Shown: positions 40,568-49,571 of the stretch, in pieces
How the letters are laid out: every line of letters begins with the position of its first letter
Position numbering within the stretch: position 1 is the stretch's first letter
Source: UBA5734 sp964528645
GTDB lineage: Bacteria; Bacillota; Clostridia; Saccharofermentanales; UBA5734
Reading direction: 5' to 3'
Length of the DNA: 58,469 nucleotides
Assembly (NCBI GenBank): GCA_964528645.1
Contig: CAZGSR010000013.1
Coordinates: 1-58,469, forward strand
Program-made: the position numbers and the translations under genes
Notes under the pieces: model-generated
Told to the model about the DNA's origin: nothing
Seen by the model: only the letters and a program-made list of their open reading frames with translations
The model's database searches: none

Positions 40568-40663
40568 ATCGCGCCCTCACAGTAGATTCGAGTTTTGATC
40601 AATTCGTTCCGACTATACCACAACCGGATGCCCTTCTCCAAGGGAGGTTCATCGGCAAAAACG

Positions 40664-40702
40664 TGAAAAACGCGCTTTGATTGTGTCAAAAACGCGTTTT
40701 CA
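40664..40702 (-). terminator. Rho-independent terminator of the gal operon
   Basis: On the minus strand AAAACGCG pairs with CGCGTTTT, with an inner TTTGA/TCAAA stem, followed by TTTTT. It is about 40 nt past the galK stop. Confidence 0.8.
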
Positions 40703-40740
40703 GGCAGAAAGGTCGCACCGACTCTGTGGGCTCGCCGATG

Positions 40741-42048
40741 TCAGCCGATCCAGCAGCCACCGATCGGACGGATTGAAAGAACGTGGCAGGATCCCGGGCC
40801 GAAAACAGCCTCGATAGCGGTCTTGAAGCCTTGCACTTCAGCCAGTGGCACAAACGCTTGCACGGTGCCGGCGAAACCACCACCGTGGACACGCCAGGCG
40901 CCACCAACCGGAGCCAGCAGACGTTCACACAGGGCCAGGACCAATGCCACGGACTGTTCCCGGGCCGAACCGGTGGCAAAGATATTTTGCAAGTTGTCGC
41001 TCGATGAACGACCCGATTCGATGATCAGAGCTTTGAAGTGTTCAATATCATTGGCTTTCAGTGCCTGGGCCTGCAGGGCAACCCGCTGGTCATCGGCATA
41101 GAAGTGCAGGGCCCGCAGGACTGCACGATCGCCGGTTTTCCGACGGACAGCTGCCAAGGCCTGGATGAAATCGGCTTCAGGCACTTCGCTCAGATGGTTT
41201 TTGCCAAAACAGGCCGCTACGGCTTTCATCTCTGCTGGGATCGCGGCGTATTCGTCGGTGAGGTCACCATGGTCGGCGCCGCTGTCGATGATGCACAGCG
41301 CCAGTCCCGAATGGGCGAAATCAAACGACACCGGTTCAACAACGGGCTGGGTCGGATCACCAAAATCGATCGCAATAATCCCGCCAACAGACGAGGCCAT
41401 CTGGTCCATCAGGCCACAGGGCTTGCCGTAGTAGACATTTTCTGCATATTGGCCGATCTGGGCGATGGACACTGGGTTGACCTCGCCGTTGGCAAACAGC
41501 GTATTGATGATGTTACCAACCAGGACTTCGAAAGCGGCGGAAGAAGAAAGTCCTGATCCCTTCAGGACGTTGGATGTTGTAAAAGCGTCAAAACCGGCCA
41601 CCGGATAGCCGAGCTGGGAGAACCGGGCGGCCACCCCGCGGATCAGGGCGGCCGAGGTGTTTTTTTCGGCATCCTGAATGTTCAGATCGTCGAGATCAAC
41701 GACATCGATCGGAAAGCCTTCGGACTGGATGCGGATCGTTCTGGTGCCATTCTTGCGGGCGGCGGCAATAATGTCGAGGTTGACGCTGGCCGCGAGGACA
41801 TGGCCGTGCTGGTGGTCGGTGTGATTGCCGCCGATTTCGGTGCGGCCAGGAGCGGAAAACAATTCCAGATCAGCCAGGGCAACCACTTGGCCTGAAGCGG
41901 GGAATATCTGGGCAAACTTTCCTACCAGATCTTCCAGCCTCTTGGCGTATGGGGCAGCTGCATCCTGGGGGCAACCGTAGATTTCAGCCAGACGGTCATC
42001 CAGCCTACCTGATTTTAAAAATGCAAGAACCGATTCGATCGTTTTCAT
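40741..42048 (-). CDS. galK: Galactokinase GalK
   Basis: The 435-residue GHMP kinase starts at the ATG at 42048, which overlaps the galE stop by 4 bases. FSAPGRTEIGGNHTDHQHGH is the galactokinase signature and GSGLSSSAAFEV the ATP loop. It phosphorylates galactose to galactose 1-phosphate. It is the last gene of galT-galE-galK. Confidence 0.95.
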   Translation of the reverse strand: MKTIESVLAFLKSGRLDDRLAEIYGCPQDAAAPYAKRLEDLVGKFAQIFPASGQVVALADLELFSAPGRTEIGGNHTDHQHGHVLAASVNLDIIAAARKNGTRTIRIQSEGFPIDVVDLDDLNIQDAEKNTSAALIRGVAARFSQLGYPVAGFDAFTTSNVLKGSGLSSSAAFEVLVGNIINTLFANGEVNPVSIAQIGQYAENVYYGKPCGLMDQMASSVGGIIAIDFGDPTQPVVEPVSFDFAHSGLALCIIDSGADHGDLTDEYAAIPAEMKAVAACFGKNHLSEVPEADFIQALAAVRRKTGDRAVLRALHFYADDQRVALQAQALKANDIEHFKALIIESGRSSSDNLQNIFATGSAREQSVALVLALCERLLAPVGGAWRVHGGGFAGTVQAFVPLAEVQGFKTAIEAVFGPGSCHVLSIRPIGGCWIG

Positions 42049-43076
42049 GGGGCGGTCGTCTCCTTTGCATAGCCATCGGGATTCTGGCTTTGCCAGCGCC
42101 AGGTGTCGCGGCACATCGTCTCCAGGTCACGCATGGCCTGCCAGCCGAGCAGTTCCCTGGCTTTGGCCGGATCGGCATAGCACAGGGCTACATCACCGGG
42201 GCGACGCGGATCGATCTGGTAAGGAACGACGCGACCGGTCGCCTGTTCAAAGGCCCGGACCATCTGCAGGACACTGTAGCCCTGCCCGGTCCCCAGGTTG
42301 ATCGCCTCGGTTCCCGTATGGGTGGCCGCATATTCGAGCGCCCGGATGTGGCCGATTGCCAGATCAACGACGTGGATGTAATCGCGCACGCCGGTGCCAT
42401 CGACCGTCGGATAGTCGTCGCCAAATACGTGCAGTTTGTCGCGCCGGCCAACGGCGACCTGGGCTATGAACGGCATCAAATTGTTGGGGATGCCACTGGG
42501 ATCTTCACCGATCCGGCCGGATTCATGGGCGCCGATCGGATTGAAATAGCGCAGGAGAACGATCGACCAGGAAGGGTTGGCCGCCTGGACATCCCTTAAG
42601 ATCTGCTCATTCATCAGCTTGGTCCAGCCATAGGGATTGGTGCACCAGGTTGGGAAATCTTCGGTGATCGGCACGCGTTCTGGCAAGCCGTAGACCGTTG
42701 CTGACGAACTGAAGACGAGCTGGTTTACGTCAAATTCAGCCATCACCTCGCACAGGGTGAGGGTACTGTCGAGGTTATTGCGATAGTAGCGCAGTGGCTG
42801 GGCGACGGATTCGCCAACCGCCTTGAGTCCGGCAAAATGGATCACCGCATCGATGGCATGTTTCTGAAAAACACCCCGCAAGGCCGCATGGTCACAGACA
42901 TCGACCGGATAAAAATCAATCGCCTGACCCGTGATCGCTTCGATCCGGTTCAGGGCTTCGCGGCTGGAATTGTCGAGGTTATCGACCACGACGACGGCAT
43001 AACCTTTATTCAAGAGTTCCAGGCAGGTATGGCTGCCGATATAACCGGCACCGCCGGTCACGAGAATGGTACGCAT
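42045..43076 (-). CDS. galE: UDP-glucose 4-epimerase GalE
   Basis: The 343-residue short-chain-dehydrogenase-fold enzyme has the NAD motif VTGGAGYIGSHTCLELL, catalytic Ser in FSSSATVYG, and the Tyr-x3-Lys in PYGWTKLM. It interconverts UDP-galactose and UDP-glucose. It lies 14 nt downstream of galT and is coupled to galK by an ATGA overlap. Confidence 0.95.
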   Translation of the reverse strand: MRTILVTGGAGYIGSHTCLELLNKGYAVVVVDNLDNSSREALNRIEAITGQAIDFYPVDVCDHAALRGVFQKHAIDAVIHFAGLKAVGESVAQPLRYYRNNLDSTLTLCEVMAEFDVNQLVFSSSATVYGLPERVPITEDFPTWCTNPYGWTKLMNEQILRDVQAANPSWSIVLLRYFNPIGAHESGRIGEDPSGIPNNLMPFIAQVAVGRRDKLHVFGDDYPTVDGTGVRDYIHVVDLAIGHIRALEYAATHTGTEAINLGTGQGYSVLQMVRAFEQATGRVVPYQIDPRRPGDVALCYADPAKARELLGWQAMRDLETMCRDTWRWQSQNPDGYAKETTAP

Positions 43077-43090
43077 ATGTGAATCCTCCT

Positions 43091-44641
43091 TTAGAAAATG
43101 AACCCGGCGGATACCAGGAATCGTTTCAGTGCTGCAGTTCCTTCTTCATCCTGCTTGAAGACACCACAATGTTCAAGACCTGTCTTGAACAAGCGGCCGA
43201 CTTCCTGTTGCAATGCTGCATCGATCGCAAGGAGGTCCTTGGCACCTGACAGACCACCGCGTGTGGCCAGTGCGTCCACCCAGGCCAGATGCTTGTGCAG
43301 TGGATGATCCGGCTGCTCCAGCACCGCAGGATCCATCCCGGCCAGCAGCCAGTCGCTAAGACCCGTCAGTTCTGCTTGCAGACGACCGGGCAGGATAGCC
43401 AGTCCCATGACCTCGATCAGGCCGATGTTTTCCTTTTTCACGGCATGGATTTCCGGATGCGGGTGGAAAATCCCCAGCGGATATTCATCTGATGTCCGGT
43501 TATTGCGCAAGACAAGGTCGAACTGGAATCGGCCATCGGCGAGCTGACGAGCAATCGGGGTGATCGTATTGTGGGGGACAGTCTCACCAGCGACATTCGA
43601 TTCATGCCAGATCCCTACTGTCGGATCCGAATAACTGCGCCAAGAGGTCAGCAATCGGTCCGCCAGGGCGACCAGCGACTCAGAATCTTCACTTTGCAAG
43701 CGCAGGGTGGACAGTGGCCATTGGAGATGGCTGGCCTCGACACCCGGAAAATCCGGATGGGCAAAAGTCATTGTGCACGGTGCTCGGTCCATCGGAAAAG
43801 CAGCGCGTCCGCCCTGGAAATGGTTATGGTTCAGGATTGAGCCGCCGACAATCGGCAGATCGGCATTCGAGCCGCAGAAGTAATGCGGGAACTGGCGCAC
43901 GAAATCGAGCAGGGCGGCAAAGGTCCAGCTGTTGATCACCATCGGTTCGTGCCGCTCGCCGAGCACGATGCAATGCTCGTTGTAATAGACATAAGGCGAA
44001 TACTGCAGATACCAGCGTTCACCGGCCAGATCCAGTGGCACGATCCGCAGCGTCTGGCGCGCCGGAAAATCAATCCGGCCGGCATAATCGACATTTTCCG
44101 GGCAGAGCAGGCAGCGCGGGTACTGGGCGCTCTTCTGGGTCAGGGCCAGGGCGATGGCACGCGGATCTTTTTCCGGTTTGGCCAGGTTGATCGTGATCTC
44201 CAAATCGCCATATCTGGTCACTGTCTGCCAGGATTTGTTGCGGGCAATTTCTGCCATGCGGATATAGTTGGAATCAATCGACAACTGGTAGAAATAATCA
44301 GTCGCCGCCTGGCTGGAAACCTGTTCGCGCAGCCGGTTGAACGTCGCTGTCACCGCCGAAGGCCGCGGCATCAGAAGGCCCATGATCCGGGTGTCAAACA
44401 GGGCACGCAGCTCAAAAATCGTGCTGTCGACCAGGCCCAGTTCGCCAGCCGCGTCGACCATCCGCCCCAGGATCTCCGGAATCGTCTCCCCTGGATCCAC
44501 GGTGGCCGGTTCAAATACCGGCTGGTCCAGCTGGAACAGATCGAGCAGCAGATTGCGGCTGCCACTCACATCGAGCGGATCGAGGACCCCCTTCTGTACC
44601 GCCAGCAGCAGCAATTTTTCAATATCTACCTGGATCGTCAT
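43091..44641 (-). CDS. galT: Class II galactose-1-phosphate uridylyltransferase GalT
   Basis: The 516-residue product is the long Firmicutes type, starting at the ATG at 44641 with AAGGAGG 10 nt upstream. Landmarks are WYLQYSPYVYYNEHCIVL and the active-site His region GGSILNHNHFQGG (the class II form of HPH). It transfers UMP between UDP-glucose and galactose 1-phosphate. It is the first gene of the Leloir operon and is divergent from an AraC regulator. Confidence 0.95.
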   Translation of the reverse strand: MTIQVDIEKLLLLAVQKGVLDPLDVSGSRNLLLDLFQLDQPVFEPATVDPGETIPEILGRMVDAAGELGLVDSTIFELRALFDTRIMGLLMPRPSAVTATFNRLREQVSSQAATDYFYQLSIDSNYIRMAEIARNKSWQTVTRYGDLEITINLAKPEKDPRAIALALTQKSAQYPRCLLCPENVDYAGRIDFPARQTLRIVPLDLAGERWYLQYSPYVYYNEHCIVLGERHEPMVINSWTFAALLDFVRQFPHYFCGSNADLPIVGGSILNHNHFQGGRAAFPMDRAPCTMTFAHPDFPGVEASHLQWPLSTLRLQSEDSESLVALADRLLTSWRSYSDPTVGIWHESNVAGETVPHNTITPIARQLADGRFQFDLVLRNNRTSDEYPLGIFHPHPEIHAVKKENIGLIEVMGLAILPGRLQAELTGLSDWLLAGMDPAVLEQPDHPLHKHLAWVDALATRGGLSGAKDLLAIDAALQQEVGRLFKTGLEHCGVFKQDEEGTAALKRFLVSAGFIF

Positions 44642-44684
44642 CGTCTGTGCGCCTCCTTGCGGTGTTTCCGACTGTTCTTTCGTG

Positions 44685-44699
44685 TATACTGCCAGTATA
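44685..44699. promoter_or_regulatory. 15-bp palindrome holding back-to-back TATACT boxes
   Basis: TATACTG and CAGTATA are separated by one base, giving a TATACT -10-like box on each strand between galT and the AraC gene. Overlapping divergent promoters or an operator covering both are likely. Confidence 0.6.
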
Positions 44700-44771
44700 G
44701 GAAACACGATCGGACCTTTCCTCTCTTTTTTTATGCAGGACTGGTACGATATTTCGCTCGTGAGGTGTCGG

Positions 44772-45641
44772 ATGGCGACCGTCTACAAACCCAAAGACTT
44801 ACCAGAAGATTTCCCCTTTGCGATCAAATTCGCGGAAATGCCGCCCTATTACTGCATGGACCACACCTTCCACTGGCACAATTATCTCGAGATTTCCTAT
44901 GTCAAGCAGGGACATGGCCGGTACTATATTGAGAACAAAGTCTATGACATCGCACCCGGCGACATTGTCGTCATCAACAACATCGAACCACACTACATGG
45001 AGGTCCTGCCGCCCGAGCCGATGATCCAACCCGTGGTCATGTTCGACGGTCGTCTGATCAGCGACGGCGCCAGCCCACTTTTCGACAAGCAGTATCTGGT
45101 GCCGTTTTTTGAACGCGGCTCCAATTTCAGCAACAAAATTGACCGTCACACAGCGATCGGCAAAAAGATCTTCACCCTGCTGACCGAGATCGAAGACGAA
45201 TACAAGAACCAGGCCCATGGCTTTCAACTGATGATCAAGGCCAAGCTTCTGGCCATTTTTACCTATCTGGTCCGCTATTACCAGGATGAAGCCAAGTCCA
45301 GCCTCACACCGGCCCAGAAAAACAAGCGCCTCGACCAATTGCAGGTTGTTTTCGAGCACATCGGCCAAAACCTCGACCAGCCCCTGCAGCTTGATGGTCT
45401 TGCCGCCCTCGTCTACATGACCCCCAGCTACTTTTGCACCTTTTTCAAACGCGCCACCGGTCAGACACCGATCCAATACATTCACAAGGTCCGGGTCGCC
45501 CGGGCGATCGACCTTTTACGGAAAACTGACCAGGGCATCTACGACATTGCGATCGAGAGCGGATTTGCCAATCTGGCCAATTTCAACCGCATCTTCAAGC
45601 GCGTGACTGGCCAGACACCGAGTGCCGTGCGATTGAGCTGA
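44772..45641 (+). CDS. AraC-family regulator of the gal operon
   Basis: The 289-residue protein starts at the ATG at 44772 (GAGGTG 6 nt upstream); an ATG at 44733 is less favoured. An N-terminal cupin sensor (HTFHWHNYLEISYVKQGHG) precedes a two-HTH DNA-binding domain from about residue 190 (QLDGLAALVYMTPSYFCTFF, then IAIESGFANLANFNRIF). Placement opposite galT makes it the probable galactose-responsive activator. Confidence 0.9.
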   Translation: MATVYKPKDLPEDFPFAIKFAEMPPYYCMDHTFHWHNYLEISYVKQGHGRYYIENKVYDIAPGDIVVINNIEPHYMEVLPPEPMIQPVVMFDGRLISDGASPLFDKQYLVPFFERGSNFSNKIDRHTAIGKKIFTLLTEIEDEYKNQAHGFQLMIKAKLLAIFTYLVRYYQDEAKSSLTPAQKNKRLDQLQVVFEHIGQNLDQPLQLDGLAALVYMTPSYFCTFFKRATGQTPIQYIHKVRVARAIDLLRKTDQGIYDIAIESGFANLANFNRIFKRVTGQTPSAVRLS

Positions 45642-45665
45642 TGATCGCGGCACTCGCCGCTGCAG

Positions 45666-45962
45666 TCAGATCCCATCGTCCACCCACTGTCGCACGACTT
45701 GCCACTGGGCCAGCTTTTCTGCGTACGAAACCGCATGGGCGGGACTGGTCGAAGGCAATCGACAGGCCAGAAGCCCGGGCCGCAACTCATCCAGCGCAGA
45801 AAGCCCCTGTTCCTTGAGCACCTTGTGCATAAAGAGTTGTTCAGCCACCCGGCCGTTGAAACAGATTCGCTCGATCCGGGGCCATTGGCGGAAAAAAGTC
45901 GCAAAGTCATTGGCCACCACATCCCGGGCGGAAAAGCCTGCAAGACTGGATGAACCATACGA
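45666..45962 (-). pseudogene. C-terminal fragment of a uracil-DNA-glycosylase-fold enzyme
   Basis: The frame gives about 95 residues matching the C-terminal half of the DNA-deoxyinosine glycosylase type of the UDG superfamily: VVANDFATFFRQWPRI, ICFNGRVAEQLF, CRLPSTSPAHAV. The N-terminal half with the catalytic motif is missing, and the sequence ahead of it (to about 46016) does not look like the family. No ribosome site was seen. It is therefore probably a truncated relic. Confidence 0.6.
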
Positions 45963-46104
45963 ACCCCCAACCGATACGAATCTGTTTCCCCAACACGTGC
46001 ATCCATTGTAATACAATCACAGAAAAACGACTGGGTCTTCGTTTATGCTGCATTCAATGAAAAATATTCCGGCACACACGTGCTGATCCATCAGGAGTGA
46101 TTCA

Positions 46105-46437
46105 ATGTTTGGATTGTTTGGCAAAAAGACCCCTTCCCTGTCGATGAAAGATGCCCAGGCCGAGCTGGCCAAGGACCGTTCCATTGTCCTCCTGGACGTG
46201 CGGACCAAGGACGAGCACAAAAATGGCCACATCAAAGGCAGCGTCAATGTCCCGCTCGACCGCTTGCCGGTCTCGATCACCCAGAAGGTGCCCAACAAAC
46301 AAGCCAAGCTTTTCGTCTACTGCCTCAGTGGCAGCCGTTCCAGCCAGGCCTGCAGCTGGCTGATGAAAAATGGCTACGAAAACGTCACCAATCTCGGCGG
46401 CATCACAGCCTGGCCGGGCGTCATCGTCCGCGGATGA
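46105..46437 (+). CDS. Single-domain rhodanese-like sulfurtransferase
   Basis: The 110-residue cytosolic protein has the rhodanese fold with active Cys in VYCLSGSRSSQA and the entry motif LLDVRTKDEHKNGHIKGS. The short N-terminus MFGLFGKK is basic and hydrophobic. It probably carries sulfane sulfur; the partner is unknown. AGGAG lies upstream, and the gene is monocistronic. Confidence 0.9.
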   Translation: MFGLFGKKTPSLSMKDAQAELAKDRSIVLLDVRTKDEHKNGHIKGSVNVPLDRLPVSITQKVPNKQAKLFVYCLSGSRSSQACSWLMKNGYENVTNLGGITAWPGVIVRG

Positions 46438-46452
46438 TCTCATAACGCAGTC

Positions 46453-46962
46453 TTAATCAAACAGCCAATGGAACAACGGGAAAAGGGCTAGCAGCAGGAT
46501 CTCCAGCCGCAGCAACCAATTCTCGGTCAAACGGCTCCTGGAAACGATGGTTTTACTCATCAACGTATCCAGGAGTTTTGCTTTTTCCAGCAGGCGCATA
46601 GATCGCATTTTCAGTTCAGATTCAGCTGCCAGCTCCAGATAGCGATGCTGCAGGCTGATTGAAGAACGGCAGATTGCTGGCCTTTCCAGCTGGTCGATCA
46701 ATCGCAGGTTCTGGAATTGGACGCGCACGACGCGGGTCAGCAAACGGATATTCCGCCGGGTCCGGATCAACAAACGTCGCTGGCCGAGCTGGGTCACCAT
46801 CCGTTCGACCGCATCGAGCACCTCGTCGAGATTGGATTCGGCTGCGGCCAGTTGGCGTGAACGAGATTTGACGATCTGCCTGACCGCGTCTTGCTCAGCC
46901 AAATGCACGTCCGTACTACGACCTGTTACCGCCGGCTCCCGTCTGGGATTTTCCCCTTCCAT
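46453..46962 (-). CDS. RMD1-partner membrane-anchored helical protein
   Basis: The 169-residue product is strongly basic and helical, ending in one membrane segment (WLLRLEILLLALFPLFHWLF). It follows the RMD1 gene by 6 nt, and its C-terminal layout (a helical stretch, a Ser/Thr/Arg turn, then a membrane helix) mirrors the end of RMD1. It may be a split-off second subunit. I do not recognise a family for it alone. Confidence 0.6.
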   Translation of the reverse strand: MEGENPRREPAVTGRSTDVHLAEQDAVRQIVKSRSRQLAAAESNLDEVLDAVERMVTQLGQRRLLIRTRRNIRLLTRVVRVQFQNLRLIDQLERPAICRSSISLQHRYLELAAESELKMRSMRLLEKAKLLDTLMSKTIVSRSRLTENWLLRLEILLLALFPLFHWLFD

Positions 46963-46968
46963 CTCCGA

Positions 46969-47793
46969 TCACCTCAGCAGATCGAGCAGCATCAGGATAA
47001 CCTCGACGACGATCAGCAGGACGATCACCCACTCGACGAAAAGCCCCCGGATCGAGTGGCTGATCGACATGAAGCCATCGAGGATTCGCTCGAGGATCGC
47101 AGTCTTGTGCTTGATCACTTCATAACGGTCGGTCAGCTCGAAAAAATCAGCCATTTTCTCATAGAAATCGGCGGCATCGCTGCTGGTCCAGGTGATGTCT
47201 GGCTTGTCGAGGATCATGATGTAGGCGATCGTGTTGTATTCATGCCGTACGACGCGGGCGATCGTCCGGGCCAGCTCCCGGTTGCCCAGGCCCAGGCGGC
47301 CTTTCTCCAGCCGGTCGAGTTTGCTTTCGATGGTATCGAGAATCGGCTCCAGCTGGACTTCGATCCGCTCGAGGGCAGCTGACTTGGCCATGACGGTGGA
47401 CACCAGCTCGGCATAAAACGGCAGCAAAATCGGCACACGCACAAAATGATCGGTACATTCGACTGGCAGGTCTGGTTCGACATGCAGGGCATAGTCTTCG
47501 CGGTACACCCGGTAATTAACTGCATCGATACCGGGCACCACTGTTTTCAGGTAATCCAGGAACTGCTCCATATGTTCACGATTGGAATTGATGAAAACGA
47601 TGCTGCCAAAGGAAAAGAGTAAAATGTGCTCGCCAGCACGGCTTTGCCAGCCTTTCAGCTGGCCCAGGACCGGCTCAGGCAGGATCAGGGCTTCTTCCCA
47701 CGTATATTTTTTACGGATCGCGAAAGCATCCGCCACCCGGTTCAGGTCGATTTCCTGGGCGATGGCAAAAGTGGTAAAACGCAGCTCGGGCAC
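46969..47793 (-). CDS. RMD1/DUF155 family protein
   Basis: The 274-residue protein starts at a GTG at 47793 with AAGGAGG 6 nt upstream. It has the DUF155 pattern: LRFTTFAIAQEIDLNRV, LLFSFGSIVFINSN in the middle, and a long helical region. A C-terminal membrane helix (WVIVLLIVVEVILMLLDLL) anchors it. Eukaryotic relatives (Rmd1, RMND1) act in mitochondrial translation or organelle anchoring; the bacterial role is unknown. It is co-transcribed with a small partner gene. Confidence 0.85.
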   Translation of the reverse strand: MPELRFTTFAIAQEIDLNRVADAFAIRKKYTWEEALILPEPVLGQLKGWQSRAGEHILLFSFGSIVFINSNREHMEQFLDYLKTVVPGIDAVNYRVYREDYALHVEPDLPVECTDHFVRVPILLPFYAELVSTVMAKSAALERIEVQLEPILDTIESKLDRLEKGRLGLGNRELARTIARVVRHEYNTIAYIMILDKPDITWTSSDAADFYEKMADFFELTDRYEVIKHKTAILERILDGFMSISHSIRGLFVEWVIVLLIVVEVILMLLDLLR

Positions 47794-47868
47794 GGGCAGC
47801 CTCCTTGGCCAGGATTGAAGCAATGCCTGGCAGTCAGTTCGTTCTCTTTGTCTCCATCATAGCCCGGT

Positions 47869-49359
47869 TCAGTGGACCAGGCCAGCCCAGGCCTGATGCA
47901 AAAGTCCTGCGGCCGCGACAAGCTCCTCCGGAGTCAGATGGGCGTACCCCAGAATCAGGGTGGGCAATTGTTTCAATGATGTTTGACCCAGGCGGTATTC
48001 CGAAAGGCCATGGACTCTGATTCCAACCTTGGCAGCTGCGGATACCAAGCTTTCTTCAGCAACCTCAGGAGGGAAAACAACGACCAGATGCAGGCCCGTT
48101 TCGATGCCTTTTATCGCGATTTTTGACCGGAATTGCCACTGATCGATCGCTGATATCAATGCATCCCGGCGTTCGCGATAGATCCTGCGCATCTTGTTGA
48201 GGTGATGCTCAAAATAGCCACCGTCAATAAATCGAGCCAATGTCATCTGCTCCAGGCGCGAAACCGTTGAGGCATAGAACATCAGCTCCTGCCGGTATCG
48301 CATTAAAAGTTGGGGTGGCAGGACCAGGTAACTGATTCTAAGGGATGGGGCAAGGCTCTTGGAAAAGGTGCCCAGATAAATCACCTGACCTTGCTGGTCA
48401 AGGCTATGCAGGGTGGGGGTGGGTCGCCCGGAAAAGCGGAATTCACTGTCATAGTCGTCTTCGATGATGTAACGCCCATAGAATCCATTGACACGATGCA
48501 GCATATATTCCCGTCGTTTCAAGGGCATGACCGCACCAGTCGGGAACTGGTGAGAAGGTGTCAGATAAATGACATCTGGATTTGCCTGCTCCAGCGGGTG
48601 GATGAACATGCCGTGGTGATCGACATCGTAACGCAGGATTTGAGCTTCGTGTTTCTCAAGAATCCGGCTGATTTTGACATAACCGGGATCTTCAATGGCA
48701 TAACTTCTACCTGGTCCAAGCAGTTGGATGATGAGGCTGAACAGGTATTCACTCCCAGCACCAATAATGATTTGTTCCGGATCACAGGTCATACCGCGGT
48801 ACGCCTGCAAATGCCTGGCAATGCTGGCCCGGAGTCGTTCGTCCCCTTGTGGCGGGCTGATCTCCAGCAGGTCGCGGCCCTCTTCCTGCAGAACTTGGCG
48901 TGATAGCCGGGCCCAAATGGTAAAAGGAAAAGAGGCTGTATCCACTTTGTTGGTAGAAAAATCATAAGCCGGAACTGGCTTTTGCGCTTCGCGTTCTCGT
49001 TGCCAAACCGTTTGATACCGGCTAATGAGCGGACCGGATTTTTCAAGTTTGGCTTGCTGTTTCAAAAAGGACCGGTCGAATGGATCAAATGATTTACGGA
49101 CAAAATAGCCGCGCCGTGGCAGTGTTTCGATTTGTCCTTCCGCCACCAGCTGGCTATATGCATTTTCCACGGTGATGGTACTTACTCCCAGGTGGGTCGC
49201 CAGCACTCGCTTGGAAGGCAGACGCTTACCCGGAGCCAGTACATGGGTCTGGATTTCACGGCGCAACAGCTGGCAAAGCTGCTCATACATGGGAATCGGA
49301 GAGCGTGGATCCAGCGTCCACGTCAGGAGTTTGATCTGCCTTTTTTCGCGAATGTTCAT
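47869..49359 (-). CDS. pdxR: MocR-type regulator PdxR
   Basis: The 496-residue protein fuses a GntR winged HTH (residues about 15-85, LPSKRVLATHLGVSTITVENA) to a fold-type I aminotransferase domain that binds PLP. The probable PLP Lys is in LGTFSKSLAPSLRISY. PdxR activates or represses pdxST according to PLP supply. It is divergent from pdxS, with repeated AAACTGG boxes between them. Confidence 0.92.
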   Translation of the reverse strand: MNIREKRQIKLLTWTLDPRSPIPMYEQLCQLLRREIQTHVLAPGKRLPSKRVLATHLGVSTITVENAYSQLVAEGQIETLPRRGYFVRKSFDPFDRSFLKQQAKLEKSGPLISRYQTVWQREREAQKPVPAYDFSTNKVDTASFPFTIWARLSRQVLQEEGRDLLEISPPQGDERLRASIARHLQAYRGMTCDPEQIIIGAGSEYLFSLIIQLLGPGRSYAIEDPGYVKISRILEKHEAQILRYDVDHHGMFIHPLEQANPDVIYLTPSHQFPTGAVMPLKRREYMLHRVNGFYGRYIIEDDYDSEFRFSGRPTPTLHSLDQQGQVIYLGTFSKSLAPSLRISYLVLPPQLLMRYRQELMFYASTVSRLEQMTLARFIDGGYFEHHLNKMRRIYRERRDALISAIDQWQFRSKIAIKGIETGLHLVVVFPPEVAEESLVSAAAKVGIRVHGLSEYRLGQTSLKQLPTLILGYAHLTPEELVAAAGLLHQAWAGLVH

Positions 49360-49419
49360 AGACGGTCCGACCTTTGTTCAGGCGCTTCTGCACAGGGTGA
49401 GTGTCTGCCAGTCCCTATG

Positions 49420-49481
49420 CAAACTGGTCATATCAAATTAGCACAAACTGGCACTTTTGATAAGGCCAGTTTGCGTATAGA
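49420..49481. promoter_or_regulatory. PdxR-type repeated boxes upstream of pdxS
   Basis: CAAACTGG occurs at 49420-49427 and 49444-49451 (24 nt apart), and the inverse CCAGTTTG at 49466-49473. TATAGA (49476-49481) follows as a possible -10 box for pdxS. The arrangement of two direct and one inverted site fits MocR activators. Confidence 0.65.
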
Positions 49482-49571
49482 GTTGAGGCAGATCACACGA
49501 GGAGTTTCACCAAAAATCGAGGTTTACCACCGGCGTACGCCACCTGATTTATCAAAAAGGAGCCCCCACCT

